Positions 58,771 to 64,000 of a DNA stretch of 64,000 nt are shown here, one piece after another; the stretch's first letter is position 1; every line of letters begins with the position of its first letter. The notes under the pieces were generated by a model, which did no database searches, was not told the origin of the DNA, and worked only from the letters and a program-made list of their open reading frames with translations. The stretch is from contig CAUESV010000001.1 of NCBI GenBank assembly GCA_959020715.1, positions 310,001-374,000 on the forward strand, in the 5' to 3' direction. The DNA is from an uncultured Collinsella sp. GTDB lineage: Bacteria; Actinomycetota; Coriobacteriia; Coriobacteriales; Coriobacteriaceae. Made by a program: the position numbers and the translations under genes.

Positions 58771-59853
58771 TTACCAGATGCTCGGCCAGAGACCAAGCGG
58801 GCCAGCGCCCAGGATGCCCAGGACGAAGAGCAGCAGAATGCCCTTGGTCGGGGTCCAGCTGTGCTTAGCGAACATGTAGTAAAGCAGCAGCGTAAGCATA
58901 AGCGGGACGAGCTTCGGGACGATGGTGTTGAGGGTGTCGGCAACGGAGAAGTTGACCGGATCCTCGGTGACGGTGCCGTAGGTAACGGACTCCATGCCGT
59001 TGCCCAGATCGGTGACGCCGCACTCGACAGCGTTGCCGTCGGCATCGGAAGCGGTGAGGGCGTTGCCGTCCTCATCGGTCATGGCGATGGTACCGGCCTC
59101 AGCGGTCTCGGTATCGATGCCCTCCATACCGGTGAAGTTCTCGGCCTCCTTCTCGGAGACGATCACGGTAGTAGCGGAGAGGCCACGGGTGGTGCCGTTG
59201 GGGATCTGGAGGTTGATCTGGGTGCCACCCATGGTGACGACCAGGCAACCGACGACGAAGACGCCCATGATGGAAGCGGCACGCGTGAAGGCCTGCATGT
59301 TGGCAGTCAGAGCGTCAATAGCGCTGGTGCCAAGCTTGTAGGACCAGTTCATGAGCCAGAAGCGCAGAGCGAACTGGACGACGTTGAAGATCACCAGGAA
59401 GATGATCGGCGCAGCGGCGTTGCCGTTGATGGCCATGTTGGAGGTGATGCCGGCCGTGATAGGCACGAGCGTCAGCCAGAACAGGGCGTCACCGATACCA
59501 CCGAGCGGGCCCATTGCGGCGACGCGGACGGCGCGGATCGTGGGGATGTCAACCTTGTTCTGCTCGAGCGAAAGCACGATACCCATAACAAAGGTGACGA
59601 GGAACGGGTGGGTGTTGAAGAACTCCAGGTTGTGGCTCATGGAAGCCGCGAGGTCGTTCTTGTTGGTGTGGATCTTCTCCAGACCGGGGATGATGGAGTA
59701 GAGCCAGCCAGCGGCCTGCATACGCTCGTAGTTGAACGAGGCCTGCAGGAAGCAGGAGCGCCAAGCCATCTTGTTGAGGGTCTTCTGGTCGAGCTGCGGA
59801 GCAGGAGTGAGATCCTCGTAGTGCTCCGGGATCACATACTCATTAGATGCCAT
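58771..59853 (-). CDS. PTS mannose-family EIID with acidic insert
   Basis: A 360-residue EIID subunit, longer than the usual 270-300. N-terminal KMAWRSCFLQASFNYERMQAAGW and MGPLGGIGDALFWLTLVPI are family signatures. Residues about 230-300 form an extra acidic, Gly/Thr/Asp-rich segment (MTDEDGNALTASDADGNAVE) between the third-last membrane segment and the C-terminal pair. It overlaps EIIC by eleven bases; start at 59853, with GGAGGTGACTTCGAAG. It is part of the aga/gam-type permease. Confidence 0.93.
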   Translation of the reverse strand: MASNEYVIPEHYEDLTPAPQLDQKTLNKMAWRSCFLQASFNYERMQAAGWLYSIIPGLEKIHTNKNDLAASMSHNLEFFNTHPFLVTFVMGIVLSLEQNKVDIPTIRAVRVAAMGPLGGIGDALFWLTLVPITAGITSNMAINGNAAAPIIFLVIFNVVQFALRFWLMNWSYKLGTSAIDALTANMQAFTRAASIMGVFVVGCLVVTMGGTQINLQIPNGTTRGLSATTVIVSEKEAENFTGMEGIDTETAEAGTIAMTDEDGNALTASDADGNAVECGVTDLGNGMESVTYGTVTEDPVNFSVADTLNTIVPKLVPLMLTLLLYYMFAKHSWTPTKGILLLFVLGILGAGPLGLWPSIW

Positions 59854-60643
59854 CTTCGAAGTCACCTCCGTCAGAAACAGCTGCACCCTTCAGCTCGGTC
59901 TGCTGCTGGAAGTCCCAGAAAGCGATGCCGAAGCCGATGAGAGCGAGGATGAGCAGGGCAGGGGTTGCCAGAGAATCGTTGGCAACGGTGATGAGCGCGA
60001 GGCCAAAGCCCATGAGGAAGAAGCCCCACATATCGCGGTTCATCATAACCTTGAGCAGGACGGCGAAGCCGACGAAGCGCATCATGCCGCCTGCAGCGGA
60101 CAGACCGGTCTGCAGCCAAGTCGGGATGGCGGAAGCGATGGTCTGACCGATGGTAGCGCCAGCGATGAAGAACAGGGTGACGACGACAGCGAAGATCAGG
60201 CCGAGCAGAGCCATGGCGAAGTAGTTCAGACGCTCGATACCCTTGGTGTCAGCGTTGTGAGCCATGTTGTCCGCGGAGGACATGAGCGGCGACATAAGCG
60301 TGAAGACCAGGGTAACGCCGAGCTGACCAAGCAGAGCGAACGGAATGGCGAGGCCGACTGCCGCGTTGGGCTCAAGGCCCGTAGCGATAGCGAGAATGGC
60401 TGCCATGATGCCGCCGATAACAGCGTTAGGCGGCTGAGCACCTCCGATCGGCATGTTGCCGATCGTCATGAGCTGATAAGTACCACCCACGAGAAGACCG
60501 GTGTTGAGGTCGCCAAGGATAAGACCGATGACGGCGCCGGTGACGATGGGCTGATAGAGAGACTCGAGGAAGTTAAACTGGTCGATTGCCGCGACGAACG
60601 TGACGATGAAGACCAGAGCGACCTGGAAGATCGTGTATTCCAT
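59843..60643 (-). CDS. PTS mannose-family EIIC
   Basis: A 266-residue polytopic permease subunit: DQFNFLESLYQPIVTGAVIGLILGD split across the first two helices, then GGTYQLMTIGNMPIGGAQPPNA, the family hallmark. It resembles the AgaC/AgaW branch for N-acetylgalactosamine and related amino sugars. Start at 60643, with GAAAGGAGGAGCAAG. It lies between EIIB and EIID in the operon. Confidence 0.94.
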   Translation of the reverse strand: MEYTIFQVALVFIVTFVAAIDQFNFLESLYQPIVTGAVIGLILGDLNTGLLVGGTYQLMTIGNMPIGGAQPPNAVIGGIMAAILAIATGLEPNAAVGLAIPFALLGQLGVTLVFTLMSPLMSSADNMAHNADTKGIERLNYFAMALLGLIFAVVVTLFFIAGATIGQTIASAIPTWLQTGLSAAGGMMRFVGFAVLLKVMMNRDMWGFFLMGFGLALITVANDSLATPALLILALIGFGIAFWDFQQQTELKGAAVSDGGDFEDGI

Positions 60644-60733
60644 CTTGCTCCTCCTTTCAAAATGTATGTACGCACTTTGGATTTCACGTACAGAATGTCA
60701 GGGTTTCACTCCTGACAACGTGGATCACGAGGA

Positions 60734-61216
60734 TTACGAGAAGAGCTTGCTCGTGTCCTCAACAGGCGTGCTCGGAACGCGCCTGATCTCCAACTCCACC
60801 CCCAATTCCTGCAGCTCTTTAAACGCAGCGACATCCTCGTCGTTAACTGCGACGGAGGTGGCGACTTGGCGCTTTCCTTCCGACATGTGCATGTTGCCGA
60901 TGTTTACCTTCTTTATAGGCACACCGCCCTTGACGAGCGTAAGCACGTCTTCCGGTGTTTCGGCCACGATGAAGATCTTCTGGCGCGGGCTCGCCTTGCC
61001 GATGACGTCGATGGTCTTCTGCAGGGAGAAGAAACGCGTAGCGACGCCGGTGGGAGCGGCCATCTTCATGAGGTTCTGACGCATGGTGTTGGTCGACACG
61101 TCGTCGTTGGCGACGAGGATGAGGTTGGAGCCCAGGGTGGAGTTCCACTGGGTAGCGACCTGACCATGGACCAGTCGGTTATCGATGCGGGTAAGAAGAA
61201 TGTTGGGTTCTGCCAT
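60734..61216 (-). CDS. PTS mannose-family EIIB
   Basis: A 160-residue phosphotransferase subunit with the phosphorylated His17 in RIDNRLVHGQVATQW. It ends in a short Ser/Thr/Glu tail. It is the functional counterpart of the Tyr-substituted orphan at 48684. Start at 61216, with GAAAGGAAGCTGATCAAC. Confidence 0.94.
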   Translation of the reverse strand: MAEPNILLTRIDNRLVHGQVATQWNSTLGSNLILVANDDVSTNTMRQNLMKMAAPTGVATRFFSLQKTIDVIGKASPRQKIFIVAETPEDVLTLVKGGVPIKKVNIGNMHMSEGKRQVATSVAVNDEDVAAFKELQELGVELEIRRVPSTPVEDTSKLFS

Positions 61217-61252
61217 GTTGATCAGCTTCCTTTCGTTATTTGCTGACGACAG

Positions 61253-61534
61253 TTACTTGATCTCCTGAATCGCGTAACGCGAAACATCTACGACGGCACC
61301 GGATCGGACTTTGATCTGGACCTTTTCGCCTTCGATGCCCTTGACGGTTCCGTAGATACCGCCGGCGAAAAGAACCTCCTGACCCGGCTTGAGCTCGGTG
61401 TGCAGCTCCTTGAAGTACTTCTGCTTCTTCTTCATGTTGATTTGCGACCAGATGGTGTAAATCAAGCCCATGACGACAAGCAGGCCTAAAAGAGCGACCG
61501 AGGAGCTCAGGACGCTGGCTCCGAAATCGGCCAT
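61253..61534 (-). CDS. YajC-like protein inside the PTS operon
   Basis: A 93-residue protein with one membrane helix (about 12-30) and a small beta domain, KPGQEVLFAGGIYGTVKGIEGEKVQIKV, which is the YajC signature. YajC is normally a SecDF accessory protein, but copies within mannose-family PTS operons of amino-sugar type are known in streptococci. It overlaps EIIA by one base (TAATG) and precedes EIIB by 36 bases. Its role in sugar uptake is unknown. Confidence 0.88.
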   Translation of the reverse strand: MADFGASVLSSSVALLGLLVVMGLIYTIWSQINMKKKQKYFKELHTELKPGQEVLFAGGIYGTVKGIEGEKVQIKVRSGAVVDVSRYAIQEIK

Positions 61535-61977
61535 TAGATGCCGTCCTCGTCACCGAAGATATCCTCTTCCTCGGCACCAGCGACGGAGGCAACCGTCTGG
61601 GCGGTGATGCCCGTCTGGCCAACGGTCACGGCCTGCTCGCCAAGCTCGGCGAGCGTAGCGTTGCCGCGGAGGAACAGAAGCTCAATAACCATGGGAAGGT
61701 TCGTGCCAGTCAGAATCTCGACGTTGTCGACATCCTGGGCAATCATCATTGCCTGGTTGAACGGGGTACCACCAAGCAGGTCGGTAAAGACGAGCACGCC
61801 ATCGCACTCCTCGCGCATGGCGGTGATAGCGGCGCGGAGATCCTCACCGTAGGAAGCAGCCTGGTCGCCCTCGAAAGGAACGACGGTAAAAGCGGGCTGA
61901 TCACCGGCGACCATAGCGATAGCGCTTGCGAGGCCGGGTGCGAACTGTCCATGACCGGTAAGAATAAAGCCAACCAT
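61534..61977 (-). CDS. PTS mannose-family EIIA
   Basis: A 147-residue EIIA with the phosphorylated His9 in ILTGHGQFAPGLASA, and VLVFTDLLGGTPFNQAM. It is the first gene of EIIA-yajC-EIIB-EIIC-EIID. The acidic C-terminal tail (AEEEDIFGDEDGI) is an extension beyond the core. Start at 61977, with GGAAGGGAAATTTGA. Confidence 0.94.
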   Translation of the reverse strand: MVGFILTGHGQFAPGLASAIAMVAGDQPAFTVVPFEGDQAASYGEDLRAAITAMREECDGVLVFTDLLGGTPFNQAMMIAQDVDNVEILTGTNLPMVIELLFLRGNATLAELGEQAVTVGQTGITAQTVASVAGAEEEDIFGDEDGI

Positions 61978-62678
61978 TCAAATTTCCCTTCCGAAGGTGT
62001 GTACGATCTGAGTCCGATGTTTTCGGAAGCCAGCGGGCGGACGCCCTTAAAGCTTCTTGGAAAGCGTTCTTTGAAGACCAGTGGTCTCTCAACTGGTAGT
62101 AACCACGTGACGTGTTGTTGTCACTATATCATCACAGAAGAGGTCGCTTTCGCTGATTCACGCAATAAAACGTTTTTGCACCGCTCACGGCGATAAATCG
62201 ACCGTTTACCGCTCGTTAACACTTCTACCTGCGGTTTTGAAACCGTTTCGAAATACTTTGACGAAAGATCGGAACCTTTTCTGTGTCTAAACAACGCAGG
62301 GTGGCCAAAAAAGGCATGTAGAAAAAATGCAGGTCATTGTGAAGATTTGTGAATTGGTCTTTTTGACTTAATACCAGTTAGAACCAGTTTAGAAATTATC
62401 GGTGAACGGTAGTTTTCGACCGCTCAGCGGTTATTTCCAATCGTTTGCAGCTCCTTTTCCATATGAATTAGGGAGACCCGATGAAGCACTTGCGTGGTTG
62501 CGGGAAATTTCGATACTCGTCCATCCCCCACGTGCCAAACTCTCACTCCCTAAATATGCCATAAGCTCTCGCTATTCGTCTTACAAACATAACTTACTCT
62601 AATCTGTAATTGTTTATCGTTTATCATTAAGTATGTTATAAGATTTAAATATCATCCTAGACATTGGTTGGAGGAGCT
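61978..62678. promoter_or_regulatory. regulatory region of the PTS operon, with GntR sites
   Basis: A 701-base gap without a gene. ACTGGTAGTAACCA at 62092-62105 matches the agaS operator. AGACCAGTGGTCT at 62077-62089 is a related dyad, and TACCAGTTAGAACCAGTT at 62372-62389 a second, diverged site. From 62560 the DNA is AT-rich, and GTTTATCGTTTATC plus TATGTTATAAG near 62610-62642 probably hold the promoter of the membrane protein gene at 62679. Confidence 0.6.
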
Positions 62679-63317
62679 ATGATCCGCTGGAACGTATCCA
62701 AATCGAATGAACCCATCAACCGCGAACAGGCAATAGCCGATCTGAGGAAGCTCGCTCACATCTGCAAATGGGCCACAATCTGCACCGCCGTAGCGCTCGC
62801 TCTGGGACTCCTCGCAGTCATTGCAATCGAGCTTCTACTCATATTGCCTAGCCTCTCCCAAGGGTTCTGCCTCCAATCCGTAGAGCTTAATGCCGGCGAA
62901 GGGCCATCTCTCGCTCTCGTCGGCGCCAATGAACAGACCCCTCTTATGCTTGTCGCGCACGACGGTCATACTGCCATAGGGAGCGCCATGATGACATGCC
63001 TTGCGCTTGCCATTGTGCTAAGCGCATACAGGTTTTTCTCCACCATTGAAAAGGCAGGCAGGCCCTTTGACCTCGAATGCATCCGCATACTACGTCAAGT
63101 AGGACATTTGTTCCTTATTGGCGGCGTTGCTGTGAAGCTTCTTGGTGCCATAGTCACGGGGCTGATACTCTCAGGATTTGGCGGCAACTTTACGGATGCG
63201 CTTGGCGGCCAGCATCTCGACCTCTCTATGCTCTTTGCAGGCCTGATTATTAGCCTGATTGCCAGCGTCTTCCAGTACGGGTGTATCCTGCAAATACAAG
63301 ATGACGAGTTGCTCTAG
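62679..63317 (+). CDS. DUF2975-like membrane protein
   Basis: A 212-residue membrane protein with four hydrophobic segments (about 30-55, 105-122, 143-170, 183-205) and the conserved ERAGRPFD-type motif, here IEKAGRPFDLECIRILRQVG, between the second and third. DUF2975 proteins are usually paired with a small YozG-like helix-turn-helix protein, as here. I start at ATG 62679 with GGAGGAGCT rather than the TTG five codons earlier. Function unknown, perhaps a sensor or immunity unit. Confidence 0.85.
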   Translation: MIRWNVSKSNEPINREQAIADLRKLAHICKWATICTAVALALGLLAVIAIELLLILPSLSQGFCLQSVELNAGEGPSLALVGANEQTPLMLVAHDGHTAIGSAMMTCLALAIVLSAYRFFSTIEKAGRPFDLECIRILRQVGHLFLIGGVAVKLLGAIVTGLILSGFGGNFTDALGGQHLDLSMLFAGLIISLIASVFQYGCILQIQDDELL

Positions 63318-63326
63318 GGGGAATCC

Positions 63327-63563
63327 ATGATTATTCTGCGGCTCGACCGCATGCTTGCCGAACGCAAGATCTCATCCAAAGAGCTTGCGGAACGCGTGGG
63401 TATCTCCCAGGTCAATATGTCGCGTATCAAGACGGGCAAGGTTTCTGCCGTGCGCTTTTCAACTCTTGACGCGATATGCCGGGCACTCGACTGCCAACCG
63501 GGCGATGTGCTGGAATATATGCCTGACGATGAAGCCGATAACCTCTTTGGACTTAAAGATTAA
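63327..63563 (+). CDS. small Cro/XRE-type regulator (YozG-like)
   Basis: A 78-residue helix-turn-helix protein: LDRMLAERKISSKELAERVG, ISQVNMSRIKTGK, then FSTLDAICRALDCQPGDVLEY, the standard YozG/Cro pattern. It follows the DUF2975 gene by nine bases with a TAGGGGGAATCC ribosome site, so the two form one operon and are likely partners. Confidence 0.93.
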   Translation: MIILRLDRMLAERKISSKELAERVGISQVNMSRIKTGKVSAVRFSTLDAICRALDCQPGDVLEYMPDDEADNLFGLKD

Positions 63564-63604
63564 TAGGCATAATGTAGCCGCCAATCACGCCCTCAACGCA
63601 AATT

Positions 63605-63640
63605 GCCCGCCAGAACGACTTCCGTACTGGCGGGCTTATT
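63605..63640. terminator. bidirectional terminator
   Basis: GCCCGCCAG (63605-63613) pairs with CTGGCGGGC (63627-63635), then TTATTCAGATTTTTT. It lies between the convergent XRE gene and the partial gene. Confidence 0.75.
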
Positions 63641-63680
63641 CAGATTTTTTAGCTACGCGCTCGGTAGCTCAGACAGATCT

Positions 63681-64000
63681 TTACGCAAACAGGCCGTAGA
63701 TGCTGATGTTGGCCTTGGCGTACAGGCCGTTGGCATACTCGGTCCACTTGGAGCTGGCGCTCGAAGCCTGCGAAGAATACTGCTGGTAAGCAGTGTAATA
63801 GGCGGTCATGGCCTGCTTGTAGGTGGCGCTATCGGCCGTAAAGGCATCATCGGCAAAGGCTTTGGCATAGGTGCCGTCGGCATCCTTCCAAGTGCCCTTT
63901 GAGCTATCCCACTCATCGCCGGCAAGGTTGATGATGTAGTCGGCGTAGTCCTTGCTCGCGGTCTCCTCGTTGCCGTCAGAAGGCTCGGTCGGAGCAGTCG
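63681..64000 (-). CDS. C-terminal end of an unknown protein (partial)
   Basis: At least 106 residues running off the window end, with stop TAA at 63681. The visible end is rich in Ala, Tyr, Ser, Asp and Thr (TAYYTAYQQYSSQASSASSK) and begins with an acidic Pro/Thr/Glu linker, as in secreted or surface proteins with a small C-terminal helical module. Family not recognised; the rest is needed to judge. Confidence 0.7.
   Translation of the reverse strand, partial: TAPTEPSDGNEETASKDYADYIINLAGDEWDSSKGTWKDADGTYAKAFADDAFTADSATYKQAMTAYYTAYQQYSSQASSASSKWTEYANGLYAKANISIYGLFA

Noticed and set aside
62402..62602. Plus-strand frame of 66 codons upstream of the DUF2975 gene
   Set aside because: No ribosome site and no protein-like pattern; the region looks regulatory.

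Overview
The window reads as a chromosome segment of a high-GC, saccharolytic gut actinobacterium, most likely Coriobacteriia and Collinsella-like. That placement is my inference from GC-rich codon use combined with Firmicutes-style sugar systems (lactose-type PTS, tagatose-6-phosphate pathway genes, agmatine deiminase cluster). I could run no database search. Nearly all of the 64 kb is intact coding sequence. There is one tRNA, no CRISPR array and no insertion sequence with a transposase.

Layout. 1-2463: two halves of a heterodimeric ABC exporter. 3044-4075: DAHP synthase. 4409-9915: agmatine catabolism (aguA, antiporter, putrescine carbamoyltransferase) with a divergent membrane-bound LuxR regulator. 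10243-13255: a BceAB-like ABC transporter. 13404-14390: a Nudix-Vsr fusion protein. 15101-17096: class II aldolase with a divergent DeoR regulator. 17162-18322: flavodiiron protein. 18452-22646: LacI regulator with galK-galT. 22951-24252: a DUF4143-type ATPase. 24520-29910: tagatose-6-phosphate pathway (lacC, lacX, lacB, lacA) and the lactose-family EIIA lacF. 30125-44690: three paralogous modules, each with a LacI regulator, its own operators, a LacE-type EIICB and a LacG-type 6-phospho-beta-galactosidase. 45131-46363: Fic protein. 46576-48599: LacR-like DeoR regulator and galM. 48684-52396: an orphan EIIB, tRNA-Thr and small or unknown genes. 52429-57739: a nagA remnant, a second lacC-lacX pair, flavodoxin, nagA and agaS. 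57854-61977: GntR regulator and a mannose-family PTS (EIIA, YajC, EIIB, EIIC, EIID). 62679-63563: a DUF2975/XRE pair.

How it fits together. Beta-galactosides enter through three EIICB proteins that appear to share one EIIA. They are cut by LacG enzymes to galactose-6-phosphate plus the aglycone sugar. Galactose-6-phosphate goes through LacAB to tagatose-6-phosphate, LacC to the bisphosphate, and the aldolase at 15101 to triose phosphates. Free galactose uses galM, galK and galT. Amino sugars, probably GalNAc, enter through the mannose-family PTS and pass through NagA (deacetylation) and AgaS to tagatose-6-phosphate, joining the same pathway through the second lacC copy.

Between genes the window is rich in structured repeats. 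There are three arrays (eight units) of a roughly 60-bp palindromic unit spaced 80 bp apart. There are several long fold-back elements, some of whose outer arms differ in sequence between copies yet stay complementary within a copy. There is also a dispersed TGTCCCAAACTGCC repeat. These, the Nudix-Vsr fusion, an EIIB with Tyr in place of its phosphorylated His, and the 29-bp perfect inverted repeat in front of the Fic gene are the most unusual items.
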